A stretch of 64,000 bases of DNA from Edaphobacter lichenicola (GTDB lineage: Bacteria; Acidobacteriota; Terriglobia; Terriglobales; Acidobacteriaceae), in contig NZ_CP073696.1 of the NCBI RefSeq assembly GCF_025264645.1, forward strand, positions 744,001-808,000, read 5' to 3'. A program made the position numbers and the translations under genes. A model generated the notes under the pieces. The model was not told where the DNA came from, did not search any database, and was given only the letters and a program-made list of their open reading frames with translations. Positions within the stretch are counted from its first letter, which is position 1, and every line of letters begins with the position of its first letter. This document shows, piece after piece, positions 7,716 to 17,258 of this stretch.

Positions 7716-9944
7716 ATGTATGTGCGCCGTTTTTGGGTGTCCGGGATCGTCCTCGCAGTAACAATTGCGCTTCTTCCATTCTCTTTTCATGCGGAGCGCC
7801 GCCTGGAGACCGCAACGCGCGTTGAAGGGAGCCAGGCCGAAACTGTTCGGCAGGAACTGGCCGATCGTTTTCGGTCGCCGTTCGTGGACCGTGTTGTCCT
7901 GGTGATCCAGGGACTTCCACCCGCGAATTCGGAGGAGGGTGGTCAAGCGTTAGAAACCATTGTGGCAAGTTTGAAAGACCAGCCCGGCGTTTCGGGCGTG
8001 GTGTCCTATCTCGAGTTGCGCGATCCGATCTTTCTGGGCCAGGGTGGGGGAACGTTTGTTCTTGTGGGACTCACGTCGGTGGACGGTCCTGTGGAGTCGC
8101 TTGTTCCGAAGCTTCACCAGCTGGCAGGCTCGCTTGCAGATCAACTGCGGGGCCGCTATCCGTCGGTGAAGCTTGAACTCACAGGCGAGATTCCACTGAA
8201 CTTCGACATTCGGAAAGCGAGCGCCGACGACGTGCGACGCGGTGAAAGGCTGGTGATCCCCGCGACTCTCGTACTTCTGCTGGTGGCCTTTGGAAGCCCG
8301 ATTGCCGCGCTGATTCCGTTAGTGGTTGGCGAGCTTGCTATTGCGACCACTCTGGCGATTACGGGATTCCTGGCGCAGCGCTGGCACTTGTCCATCCTGG
8401 TTCAGAATTTAGCCACGATGCTTGGCTTGGGCCTGGGAATCGACTATGCGCTCCTCATGGTCAGCCGCTTCCGCGAAGCGATCTCCATCGGGCACGACGG
8501 ACCGACGGCCTCTGTCATCGCGGCACGTCAGGCAGGTCACACGCTCTTGATCTCGGCGTCGACCGTAGCCATCGGATTTCTGGCGCTCTTGACGGTCCCG
8601 ATCAGCGAAATCCGCTCCATCGGGATTGCGGGATTTATGGTGGCAGGAATGAGTGTGTTGCTGACAAATACCCTCGTTCCCGCAGTGCTGGGGTTGCTCG
8701 GTCCGCGGATTGATCTTTGCCGCTTGCCCTTTACTCCAAAGCTGGACATCCATCGGGCCGCGCGTACCGGAGATCGCTGGCGACGATGGGGAAAAGTGAT
8801 CGTCGCGCATCCCTGGCTTGCCCTCATTCTGGCAGGCACTCCGTTGCTTCTGCTCGCCTGGCAGGCCAAAGCGCTTGATACCAGTCTCCCGCGCGGGGAT
8901 TGGCTTCCCAAGACGGCGGAATCGGTCCGCGCGCTCCACACCCTTGAACAGATGAATCGGGGTGGCGTTGTTGAATCGTTGCGCGTCATCGTCGAGCTTC
9001 CAACCGATTCCATCGCGCAAACCGACGCGGGATGGAATGTGCTCGATCGTCTCAGCAAGCGCCTCGCGAGCGACCCTCGCTGTGACCGCGTGATCTCTAT
9101 TACAACGCTTGCGGAGGGCAACCGGTCGTCCCTTCCTAACCTCTCGCGGGAGACGCGTCGAACGTTTCTGAGTAGTGACGGACGAGCGGCATTGCTTGAG
9201 GTGGTACCCGCGGGGTCTATCTCCCTGCGCGAACAGGTTAGCTGGGTGAGGGAGCTCCGGAAGACCGGCGCGGAAGCTCTCACCGGCGTGCCTGGTGCGA
9301 CGCTTCTCGTTGGAGGGATTCCGGCGCTCAATGCCGATTATGAAACGATTATCAGAGACCGCTTTCCGTCGGTCACGGCGTTGGTCGTGGGGGGAACGCT
9401 CCTTGCGCTACTCTGCGGGTTCCGATCCATCTTCGCCGCGCTAAAGGCCATCGCACTCAATCTGCTTTCGGTTGCGGCGTCCTTCGGAGCATTAGTCTTC
9501 GTCTTTCAAAACGGTCACGGAAGTAGGTTCCTCGGAGTTCCTGGGGGCACCGGTAGCGTGTTTCCACTTGTTCCGATCGTCGCCTTTGCCATCGTCTTCG
9601 GGCTAAGCATGGACTATGAGGTATTTCTCGTCGCACGCGTTCTTGAAGCCAGACGGAGCGGACTCAGTGAAATGGATGCGATCCCGGAGGGGATGGCTAG
9701 AACCGCAGGCCTGATTACGAGTGCCGCAGCAATCATGATCGTAGTATTCGCGGCATTCACCATAGGAGATTTCCTGGTGGTCAAGATGATTGGGTTTACC
9801 TTGGCGACCGCTGTGTTCATCGACGCGACACTCGTTCGTATTGTGATCGGTCCAGCGCTCCTGCGTATTGCGGGCGATTGGAATTGGTGGCCCGGCGGCC
9901 TCGCCAAACCCCGCACGGAGTCCGTAATGGCAAGTCGCGAGTGA
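7716..9944 (+). CDS. MmpL/RND-family exporter
   Basis: A 742-residue RND protein with two MMPL repeats, each with a large extracytoplasmic loop. The first membrane bundle contains GLGIDYALLMVSRF and the second GLSMDYEVFLVARV; the conserved Asp-Tyr pairs are the proton-relay signature of MmpL transporters. These use proton motive force to move lipids or hydrophobic products out of the cytoplasm. The ATG at 7716 gives a short cytoplasmic N-terminus before helix 1; TTG at 7695 is possible, and neither has a clear ribosome-binding site. It follows the acyl ligase fusion on the same strand, which supports export of that pathway's product. Confidence 0.88.
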   Translation: MYVRRFWVSGIVLAVTIALLPFSFHAERRLETATRVEGSQAETVRQELADRFRSPFVDRVVLVIQGLPPANSEEGGQALETIVASLKDQPGVSGVVSYLELRDPIFLGQGGGTFVLVGLTSVDGPVESLVPKLHQLAGSLADQLRGRYPSVKLELTGEIPLNFDIRKASADDVRRGERLVIPATLVLLLVAFGSPIAALIPLVVGELAIATTLAITGFLAQRWHLSILVQNLATMLGLGLGIDYALLMVSRFREAISIGHDGPTASVIAARQAGHTLLISASTVAIGFLALLTVPISEIRSIGIAGFMVAGMSVLLTNTLVPAVLGLLGPRIDLCRLPFTPKLDIHRAARTGDRWRRWGKVIVAHPWLALILAGTPLLLLAWQAKALDTSLPRGDWLPKTAESVRALHTLEQMNRGGVVESLRVIVELPTDSIAQTDAGWNVLDRLSKRLASDPRCDRVISITTLAEGNRSSLPNLSRETRRTFLSSDGRAALLEVVPAGSISLREQVSWVRELRKTGAEALTGVPGATLLVGGIPALNADYETIIRDRFPSVTALVVGGTLLALLCGFRSIFAALKAIALNLLSVAASFGALVFVFQNGHGSRFLGVPGGTGSVFPLVPIVAFAIVFGLSMDYEVFLVARVLEARRSGLSEMDAIPEGMARTAGLITSAAAIMIVVFAAFTIGDFLVVKMIGFTLATAVFIDATLVRIVIGPALLRIAGDWNWWPGGLAKPRTESVMASRE

Positions 9945-10132
9945 TTCTTCGCTCCAGATCGCACACCGCGCGCAAATCGTTCTTATGAACGGAGGCCTAA
10001 CGCGCGTCCGTCCGGCCCACCCAAATAGCAAGCATCCGCTTTAAATCGTTTTCTGACGACCTGAGGAACATCTTCGGAACCGAGGTGGCGCAGGCAGATG
10101 TGGATCTCGCGACCCTGGCTGCATGGCACGAA

Positions 10133-11341
10133 CTAATGAATGCTAGCTACTGGACTTTGAACGCAGTCATGGGTAGAGAGCGCTGTTGGCGCGTCGGGTT
10201 TCAGGTGCAGCATGGGTGTGAGTTGAGCCACACTGCGTATGTATGCGTCGGTGAAGACGGTTGCGCAGGCGTGGGTGAGGTGAGAGCCCTCCGGAAGGAT
10301 GAGGTTCTGCGCGGCGGGAAGATCGTCAGCGTGAATGCCGTTTGTGTGCGTGTAGGCGAGCAGCGAATCCCATGCTCTGGCCCTGGGTATGTGTTTGTCT
10401 TCTATCGCGCGCATGTCTGGGCCAGAAGGAGGGCGTACGAAAACTACGTCGCCGCCGCGAGCACGGATCTTGTCGACAGCGGTCTTGGTTCTGACGAGAA
10501 TTTCCTGGATGCTCTTGTCGTCGATGGGGAATGGCGGAAAGAGCTGGTGCCAGACGGCGCGGGCGTGGCCGGCGAGTCGTTGATCGTGTTCGAGCCTGCG
10601 CCAGATCCAGGCTTGCCCGTCCGCACCAGATTCGCCTACCTTCCAAACATCATGGTAGGGGCCTCTCACTCCGTGCCTCCAATCAGGATCGAGGTGGAAG
10701 ATCAGCGTGCTAAGTTGATAGTCTTCGTCAAGCATTGCCAGGCCTGGAGAGATCACACGTTGTATCTGGTAGGAGGCACGTTTAGAGGGCGACTCCCAGT
10801 GGCTCAGCTCAAGTGCTTCCTTCGGCCGAGCGACTGTGTGCTTGGTGTCGAAGAATGCGGTTTCGGCCATCCCAACGATGGCGAGGCCTTTGAAGTGAGA
10901 ATCGTTTGCAATGTCTTCAAGGATGGGTAACCCACTGCTGCCTACAATCGCCAGTTGTATCGGGCGGACTCCAGTGAGTTGCGCGACGCGATCCAGGTCG
11001 GTGTCGTAGAGAATGCGCGAGTCACCGATGATAAGCACAGGCACGTCGCGCTTATCCACCTGGTGTCGCAGTCGAGCCCAGCTGTCGTACGTGCCGTCAC
11101 TCTCGTCGCCCGGGACGAGATCAAGCGTGCGCATCTTCCACTCCCAGAGACCCGTAAACAGGACCACGAGGACGAGGACGATGAGTGACATTACTCGCCA
11201 AGGCTGGTCGGGGATGTCGCGCTCGGGAACCGGCTGCGCAACGCCTGGTCGGTCGGCCGCTGTGAGACGCAGACCGGAGGGCAACGTTTGCGGGTGGGTG
11301 TCTACGCCGATCTGTTCAGAACTGGAAATAGATGAAGCCAT
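10133..11341 (-). CDS. membrane-anchored SGNH-hydrolase-like protein
   Basis: 402 residues with one hydrophobic segment at about 50-65, so the main domain is periplasmic. The block I motif IIGDSR (Ser108 as nucleophile candidate) and a late GSHLTHA resembling the SxxH/DxxH block V fit the SGNH fold used by AlgJ/AlgX/PatB-type O-acyl transfer proteins. Its start lies inside the end of the upstream MBOAT gene (26-base overlap) behind GGAGAG, so the two are translationally linked. The likely job is to accept acyl groups moved across the membrane by the MBOAT partner and place them on a polysaccharide or lipid. The acceptor is unknown. Confidence 0.75.
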   Translation of the reverse strand: MASSISSSEQIGVDTHPQTLPSGLRLTAADRPGVAQPVPERDIPDQPWRVMSLIVLVLVVLFTGLWEWKMRTLDLVPGDESDGTYDSWARLRHQVDKRDVPVLIIGDSRILYDTDLDRVAQLTGVRPIQLAIVGSSGLPILEDIANDSHFKGLAIVGMAETAFFDTKHTVARPKEALELSHWESPSKRASYQIQRVISPGLAMLDEDYQLSTLIFHLDPDWRHGVRGPYHDVWKVGESGADGQAWIWRRLEHDQRLAGHARAVWHQLFPPFPIDDKSIQEILVRTKTAVDKIRARGGDVVFVRPPSGPDMRAIEDKHIPRARAWDSLLAYTHTNGIHADDLPAAQNLILPEGSHLTHACATVFTDAYIRSVAQLTPMLHLKPDAPTALSTHDCVQSPVASIH

Positions 11342-12731
11342 TGCTCTCTCCGTGTTGGATGATCACTGCGAAGGCCATGATCGTCCATAAGGCTGTCAAT
11401 GCTGTTGGGTGTGCGCGGCCGATGGCTGCTTCAAGCGTCTGGTTGCGCATGGAGCAGTGGGCAAGGACAAGGCCGCACATGATGATGATCGTGGTGATGA
11501 TGTAGATCGCTGCAAGAGTGGGTTCGGCGTGTGCATTTCTGCCGAACATACCGCGGAGGATGACGATGGCCTGGGGAAAAGTCTTCGATCGAAAGAACAC
11601 CCATGCAATGTTTACGAGGACGAAGGTCAGCAGGCCGAACGCCGCAGAAGCGATGCGCCCGGGTCGATATCCAGAGAACTGCTTGCGGAGCACTCTTTCG
11701 ACTGACAGATAAAGTCCGTGCAGGCCGCCCCATACTACGAAGGTCCAACTGGCGCCGTGCCAGAGACCGCCGATAAGCATGGTGGCCATCAGGGAGAAGT
11801 AGGTCCGGGCATTTCCGTGGCGGTTGCCGCCGAGGGGAATATAAAGATAGTCGCGCAGCCATGCGGAGAGGGTGATGTGCCACCTGCGCCAGAAGTCGGT
11901 GAATCCAATCGCCGCGTAGGGAAAGCGAAAGTTGTCCGAGAGAGCAAACCCGAGACAGAGGGCTGCGCCGATCGCGGTGATGGAATAGCCGGCAAAGTCG
12001 CAGAAGATCTGTCCACTGAAGGCGAGCGTTCCCACCCATGCATCTATGAAGCCGGGGACGACTCTGCCGTTGTACACCTGGTCGACGACCGGGCCGAGAA
12101 AACCATCGGCCAGGACTGCCTTCTCAAAAAGTCCGAGGGTCATTAGGGCCAGGCCGAAACGCAGTTGATCGGGTGTTGCTTTGTGCGGGACTTCAAACTG
12201 CGGAACCAACTCGGTGGGCCGCATGATCGGCCCGGCGACCAGATGAGGAAAGAACGTGACGAACAGAGCGTAGTCAAGAAAGCTGCGTGCAGGTTCCGCG
12301 CGGCGCAGATAGATGTCCAACGTGTAAGACATGGTGGCGAAGGTGTAAAACGAGATGCCAATGGGAAGCACGATGCTCGATTGCGGAGGGCTGTACTTGA
12401 AGCCCGCGAGCGAGACCAGATGAGTAAAATTCTCGAGAAGAAAGTGGCCGTATTTGAAGTAGCACAGCAGGCCGAGGCTTACGACGATGGAGAGCAGCAT
12501 CCAGGCGCGGCGCTTCCACTGTTGATCTGCTTCGGCGAGACCACGAGCTGCAAACCAGTCAACTACCGTCGATAGCCACAGTAGGATCACAAACGGCGGG
12601 TTCCATGCAGCATAGAAAATGTAGCTGGCGATGAGAAGGTTGACCTTCTTCACCCTCCATGGAAACGGCATTGAGTGGAGTATGAGAACGACGGCAAAAA
12701 AGACAACGAAGACCAGGGAATTAAAGATCAT
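11316..12731 (-). CDS. MBOAT-family O-acyltransferase
   Basis: 471 residues with about ten hydrophobic segments. The signature DFWRRWHITLSAWLRDYLYI and the later GLWHGASWTFVVWGGLHG, which holds the probable catalytic His, match the AlgI/PatA/DltB branch of membrane-bound O-acyltransferases. It moves acyl groups, typically acetyl, across the inner membrane. The ATG at 12731 was preferred over 12839 because it begins the first membrane helix and has AGAGGTGA just upstream. It overlaps the SGNH gene and the two form an obvious pair, as in alginate and peptidoglycan O-acetylation systems; no polymer synthase is nearby. Confidence 0.92.
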   Translation of the reverse strand: MIFNSLVFVVFFAVVLILHSMPFPWRVKKVNLLIASYIFYAAWNPPFVILLWLSTVVDWFAARGLAEADQQWKRRAWMLLSIVVSLGLLCYFKYGHFLLENFTHLVSLAGFKYSPPQSSIVLPIGISFYTFATMSYTLDIYLRRAEPARSFLDYALFVTFFPHLVAGPIMRPTELVPQFEVPHKATPDQLRFGLALMTLGLFEKAVLADGFLGPVVDQVYNGRVVPGFIDAWVGTLAFSGQIFCDFAGYSITAIGAALCLGFALSDNFRFPYAAIGFTDFWRRWHITLSAWLRDYLYIPLGGNRHGNARTYFSLMATMLIGGLWHGASWTFVVWGGLHGLYLSVERVLRKQFSGYRPGRIASAAFGLLTFVLVNIAWVFFRSKTFPQAIVILRGMFGRNAHAEPTLAAIYIITTIIIMCGLVLAHCSMRNQTLEAAIGRAHPTALTALWTIMAFAVIIQHGESNGFIYFQF

Positions 12732-13043
12732 ATTCACCTCTGTTGATGAAGAGCGGAATAGCGGGCCCAAAAGCGTGTGCTCTCGACTTGTGTCCTGCCG
12801 GGGATCACTCGGCTCGAGCACTGATTCTCGATCCCCCAATGATCTCTGAGCACGAAGACTGTGATCTTCAGGGTCTGCTCTAGCAGATCGAGGGATGGCG
12901 TCAAATTGGAAGAGTGATGAGAATTTATAACATGATGAAAGCGCGATCCCCTTTTTTTACATACTTTCCTCGTGAACTCACCCCGTTTTAGATCGAAGAG
13001 CCAGTTCCTCATGCGCTTCTTTGTGCGTGAGTCCATGACCTAC
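12732..13043. other. 312-base intergenic region
   Basis: The region between the MBOAT gene and the outer-membrane barrel gene is relatively AT-rich around 12910-12965. A frame of about 100 codons crosses it on the minus strand, but it has no family resemblance and no good ribosome-binding site, so I do not call it. The promoter of the MBOAT-SGNH pair should lie here. Confidence 0.4.
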
Positions 13044-13631
13044 CTACTGCCGAAGTCGGAACAATAGACCCGCAGAGATCCGTAAATCGTTCTGGTGATT
13101 GTCGGCACCGTTTGAAAAGGTGGTGAGCAGGTAGTCAGCCTGCACGGGAACGAGCGTCCAGCGCCTGCTGAGGCGAAGTTCTACGCCTCCTCCGGTCTGA
13201 AAGGCGAAGGCGGTGGAGCTGCCGAAGCCGGTGTTATCGGGCGAGAGGCTACCGGTGGTGTGAGCGACGCCGAAGAGAAGATCGCCGAAGGGCTGGATGC
13301 GATGGAAGCTGATTGCCGAACGGTAGCGGATACCTCCCGCGAAAGTGAACTGCGTTAGGTCGTAGTGGTCCGGCGTGATGCCTCCCTCATGGGTAGCTGT
13401 GAAATCTCCGAGGAGGGAAAGATGGGGGCGGAGACCGTACTCGACCTGCGCTCCGCCGCCATTCATGCTGAAACAGTCGCAGCCCGGTACCACATTGGTG
13501 TGCAGGTAGGTGTAGTTGGCGCCGATGGAAAGCGGGTGATCCTGTTGAGCGGCCGACGGGCGCGATGCGCAGAACGTGAAGGCGATGGCCGATACGATAA
13601 GAGCTCTGAGTCTGAGATTGCTTCGAATCAT
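13044..13631 (-). CDS. OmpA-like outer-membrane beta-barrel protein
   Basis: 195 residues with a signal peptide ending near SAAQQ, followed by alternating amphipathic strands and a C-terminal aromatic/hydrophobic strand ending LLFRLRQ. The pattern fits a small eight-stranded outer-membrane barrel of the OMP_b-brl type. The only mature cysteines form a CDC motif near residue 50. It follows the large NHL/ASH gene with a 13-base gap and is probably its last operon member. Function unknown; a structural envelope role is likely. Confidence 0.75.
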   Translation of the reverse strand: MIRSNLRLRALIVSAIAFTFCASRPSAAQQDHPLSIGANYTYLHTNVVPGCDCFSMNGGGAQVEYGLRPHLSLLGDFTATHEGGITPDHYDLTQFTFAGGIRYRSAISFHRIQPFGDLLFGVAHTTGSLSPDNTGFGSSTAFAFQTGGGVELRLSRRWTLVPVQADYLLTTFSNGADNHQNDLRISAGLLFRLRQ

Positions 13632-13644
13632 GTCGTCTCCCTTG

Positions 13645-16600
13645 CTACTGAATGGTCAGCGTGACGGTGGTGGAGTGGGTGGTGCTGCCACTGGTTCCGG
13701 TCACGGTGATGATGGAGGTTGAGGTGGGCACAGCGAAGCCGGTTTTAGTGCCGCTGCATCCGGTCAGAGCGGTGGCGCTCGCCAGAGCCGCAAAGGCGAC
13801 CAGAACCATGAGCAGAGGTCGCTGCTTCCACCTTCTGCGGGAGAACCAGATAAAGCCCAGAGAGGCGAGGGACACGGCTGCGGGGACGGAGTTGAGGGGG
13901 AACGGTGATGTCGGTGGAGAGCTTCGGCCGGAGACCGCCGGTATAGTGACTGTCATAGTGCTGGTGGCCGCCTGTGTCGTTCCGGGCACGACGCTTCCTG
14001 GAGAGAAGCTGACGGAGGTTCCTTCGGGCAGGCCAACTGCTGTTAGAGCGACGGTGCTAGTGAAGGGATTGTTTGGGTCAGCCGAAGTGAGCTGCACCGC
14101 GTAGCTCAAGGTTGCTCCGCGATAGCTGGACTGAACTGCAGGAGTGGCTGCAATGGTAAAGTCAGCAGGCGTGGAGAATACGACTCCTGTGCCGGAGAGA
14201 GCGGATGTCTGCGTGCCGACGGCGTCGGTGACAGAGAGTGTCGCGGTGAAGGTCCCAGCAGAAGAGGGCGCGAAGGTGACCGCAATGGTGCAGGAGGCCC
14301 CTGCGGCGAGCGAAGATCCACAGGTGCTGGCCCCTTGGAGGAAGCTGGAGCTGTTTGCTCCGCTGATGCCGAATGAGGCGATGGAGAGCGCCGCGGTGCC
14401 GGAGTTGGTCAACGTCGTGGTCTGCACGGCGGATGTGGTGCCAGTGGTCGCTGTGTACGTGAGAGACGTGGGAGTGAGGGTGGCGATCGGGACACCGAGA
14501 GCACCTGTCGTTACCGTTCCGGTAAGGATTACGGTTTGCATGCCGGGTGATGCGTTGTCGTTTACGGTCAGGGTTGCTGCATAGCTACCCGCTGTAGTTC
14601 CGATGAAGGTGATAGTGACGGTGCAGGAAGCACCGACAGCCAAAGAGCTGTTGCAGGTTCCGACCGGCGAGAACGCGACGGAATTATTGCCGCTCACAGC
14701 AATCAAGCCGAGGGACAACACCGCCGCTCCGCTATTGGTGATGGTGACCACCTGCGGCGCGGGAGTTAGGCCAGGAGTCGTGGTGAAGTTCAGAGCGCTC
14801 GGCGTAACTGTAACCTGAACCGAGCCGGTTACGGTACCGGTGAGCGATGCAGTCTGCACGGTCGGCGACGCATTGTCTGTGACTGTGAGTGTTGCGTTAT
14901 AGGTTCCTACAGTGCTGGCTGGGAAACCGATATTGATGACGCATGATGCGTTGGCCGCAAGTGTGCTTCCGCAGCTTGTAACCTTGATTACGAATGCGCT
15001 CGCGTTCGCCCCTGTGATCGCAATTGAACTGATATTCAGCGGCGTGCTTCCTGGATTTGAGAGCGTGACGAGTTGGTTGGCTCCTGCGGTTGTAGCGTTC
15101 GTGGTGAAGGTGAGCGAGGACGGCGAGAGAACGGCTTGTGCGACGGCTGCTACTCCGGCGCCTGTGCCGGTCAGCGTGATGGTCTGAGTCGACGTCGGAA
15201 TATTCAGCGAGTTGTCGGTGAGCACCAGCGTTCCGTTGTTCGTTCCCGGCGCGGTCGGCGTGAAGTCCACCGGTAGGGTGCAGGCCTGGCCTGAATTGAG
15301 AGTCAGCGGCTTAAAACCATTGGGCGAGCATGTCGAGGCTGAGTCGAGCAGCCAGCCATTCGTGATAACAGGATCTGATGGGGATGTCGCGAACGGTACA
15401 CTCATCTGGAAGTTGCCGATGTCGGTCAGGATTGCTGTCTCAGGATCATCGGAGCTATCGGAATCTCCGACGTTGGTCGTCGTGGGCCAGATGAGCGCAG
15501 ACTGCGAAACATTGATCTTGCGAATCCGCTCCGCGACATAGCTTGAGATATAGAGGTTGCCCGATCCATCAAGGGTAATGCCGGTCGGCTCCGAAACTGT
15601 AGCAGCTGTCGCAGGTCCGCCATCGCCCGGAACACCGGTCGAATCTAATCCAAGGCCAGCGATGGTGGAGATAATCTGGCTGCCAGCGGTAACCATGCGG
15701 ATATAGTTGCCAGCAGACTCCGTGATGTAAATATCGTCCGCGCTGTCTACGGTTACGAAGTTAGGTTCGTCCAGGGAGGCGCTGGTTGCCGGACCTCCAT
15801 CTCCGCTGTGGACATACCCGGGCGTTCCGGTCCCGGCGACGGTGTTAACGTAACCGTCAGCGGAGGTTATGACGCGAACTCTGTTCTGAGTCGGCTCTGT
15901 GAAATAAAGATTGTCCTGGCTGTCGAAAACCAGCGCGAAGGGGTAAACATAGGAGTTGATGGCTGGAACGCCGTCTCCGCCGGGCCCACTTCCAGCGATG
16001 GTGGTGGCGATGCCGCTGACCGCATCCACGCGCCTGATGTCGGTGCCCTCGGCAATATACATGTTGTTCTTGCTGTCGAATTTCACGTCGGTAATTGTCC
16101 GGAAACCGGCGTTGACAGCGAGGCCGCCGTCCCCTGTATGAGTATTGGTGCCGTTTCCAGCCACGGTGGTGATGATGCCGGTCGCTGCATCTACTCTGCG
16201 AACCCTGATATTCGCGCCATCAGCGATGTAGAGGTTGCCGGCGCTGTCAAAAGAAACTCCGTTAGGACGATAGAGCTGCGCGCTGGTCGCCGGGCCTCCA
16301 TCGCCAGAGAAACCGCCGACTCCTATGCTCGGGTTCGCCGCCGCATTGCCAGCCACAGTGGTAATAACGCCGGACGCCGCATCAATTTTGCGAACTACGT
16401 TGTTGATCGAATCCGAGAAGTAGACGTTCCCCGCGTTGTCCAGCGCTATGCCCTCCGGCTGATACATGCTCGCGGCGATTGCCGGCCCGCCATCGCCGGT
16501 GTAACTACTAGTGCCCGTGCCTGCAATGGTGGTGATGATTCCCGGCGTCAGCGCCGCGAGCGGACCGACACCGATACCATTCAGACCGACATTTATGTTG

Positions 16601-17049
16601 CCGGCGCTGGTGACGGCCTGCAAAGGCACGGGACGACGGCCTGGATATGCGGGACTGAAAGTGATTGGTACAGTGCAGATGGTCCCCGCTGCATTCGAGG
16701 TTGTACCGTCTACGGCGCAGCCGGTGACCATGCCGACCGTGTACTCCTGCTTGTTGCCCTGCGAGACAGGCACGGTGAAGCTGGTGATGGTCTCGGCAGA
16801 GGTGGTCTTCAGAAGGATATTCTGCGGTGCGCTGCTGCTGGCGACGTTCGTAGCAGGTAAGTTGATAGGGCCGTTCACCGGGACCAACTGGGCAAGCATT
16901 GGCTTCCATGACACCAGGAGCATGACCATCAGCCCAAGAAGCTGCAATGGTTTATATGCTTTCTTGTGGCCGCAACGGAGAGAACGGAAGTGCTGGTGAA
17001 GTATGCAGCGCGAGATCAACTGCGAGAGTTCGGGAATTGACGATGGCAT
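13645..17049 (-). CDS. secreted NHL-repeat / choice-of-anchor-D protein
   Basis: 1,134 residues. After a signal-like segment at about 37-55 comes an Ig-like part, then about six NHL beta-propeller repeats (about 170-530) recognised by recurring GDGGPA and VTTVAG-type motifs, each with a short NLYIAD-like strand. About four ASH-type Ig domains follow (about 560-950), each with a paired-cysteine SCGSSLAAGASC-like hairpin. A membrane segment and an RRR stretch occur near 1050, then a second hydrophobic stretch ending in LTGCSG and an Ig-like tail. This design is common in acidobacterial surface proteins and suggests binding or scaffolding rather than catalysis. Its ATG overlaps the stop of the small upstream gene. 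Confidence 0.85.
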   Translation of the reverse strand: MPSSIPELSQLISRCILHQHFRSLRCGHKKAYKPLQLLGLMVMLLVSWKPMLAQLVPVNGPINLPATNVASSSAPQNILLKTTSAETITSFTVPVSQGNKQEYTVGMVTGCAVDGTTSNAAGTICTVPITFSPAYPGRRPVPLQAVTSAGNINVGLNGIGVGPLAALTPGIITTIAGTGTSSYTGDGGPAIAASMYQPEGIALDNAGNVYFSDSINNVVRKIDAASGVITTVAGNAAANPSIGVGGFSGDGGPATSAQLYRPNGVSFDSAGNLYIADGANIRVRRVDAATGIITTVAGNGTNTHTGDGGLAVNAGFRTITDVKFDSKNNMYIAEGTDIRRVDAVSGIATTIAGSGPGGDGVPAINSYVYPFALVFDSQDNLYFTEPTQNRVRVITSADGYVNTVAGTGTPGYVHSGDGGPATSASLDEPNFVTVDSADDIYITESAGNYIRMVTAGSQIISTIAGLGLDSTGVPGDGGPATAATVSEPTGITLDGSGNLYISSYVAERIRKINVSQSALIWPTTTNVGDSDSSDDPETAILTDIGNFQMSVPFATSPSDPVITNGWLLDSASTCSPNGFKPLTLNSGQACTLPVDFTPTAPGTNNGTLVLTDNSLNIPTSTQTITLTGTGAGVAAVAQAVLSPSSLTFTTNATTAGANQLVTLSNPGSTPLNISSIAITGANASAFVIKVTSCGSTLAANASCVINIGFPASTVGTYNATLTVTDNASPTVQTASLTGTVTGSVQVTVTPSALNFTTTPGLTPAPQVVTITNSGAAVLSLGLIAVSGNNSVAFSPVGTCNSSLAVGASCTVTITFIGTTAGSYAATLTVNDNASPGMQTVILTGTVTTGALGVPIATLTPTSLTYTATTGTTSAVQTTTLTNSGTAALSIASFGISGANSSSFLQGASTCGSSLAAGASCTIAVTFAPSSAGTFTATLSVTDAVGTQTSALSGTGVVFSTPADFTIAATPAVQSSYRGATLSYAVQLTSADPNNPFTSTVALTAVGLPEGTSVSFSPGSVVPGTTQAATSTMTVTIPAVSGRSSPPTSPFPLNSVPAAVSLASLGFIWFSRRRWKQRPLLMVLVAFAALASATALTGCSGTKTGFAVPTSTSIITVTGTSGSTTHSTTVTLTIQ

Positions 17050-17258
17050 CAGAATTTCTCCTTGAGTTCTTCAAATGATCTTTGGCAGTCAGCCGCTGCC
17101 CTCGCCATCCGGAATGCGTCTGATTTCAGGGTGGCCCCGGTGTCGGGTCCGTGGGCGATGGCGGGCAGGAGAGAAAACGAAGCGAGCAGGGTGAGAAAGA
17201 GGCGCGCGGTCCGGCCGAGGCAGGAACGCATGGCCGAGAACGTGTACATGGGGACCAT
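17049..17258 (-). CDS. small signal-peptide protein, unknown
   Basis: 69 residues: a hydrophobic stretch (RLFLTLLASFSLLPAIA) that looks like a signal peptide, then a short charged tail with one cysteine. The ATG at 17258 overlaps the stop codon of the preceding gene and its own stop overlaps the start of the NHL/ASH gene, both as TGATG. This double coupling is the main reason for calling it real. I recognise no family; it may be a leader peptide setting expression of the big surface protein or a small exported partner. Confidence 0.55.
   Translation of the reverse strand: MVPMYTFSAMRSCLGRTARLFLTLLASFSLLPAIAHGPDTGATLKSDAFRMARAAADCQRSFEELKEKF

Noticed and set aside
10085..10930. 281-codon plus-strand frame inside the SGNH gene
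   Set aside because: It is antisense to a gene with recognisable SGNH motifs, has no family resemblance of its own, and reflects high-GC codon bias.
12734..13036. 100-codon minus-strand frame before the MBOAT gene
   Set aside because: No family resemblance and no ribosome-binding site; it overlaps the probable MBOAT promoter.
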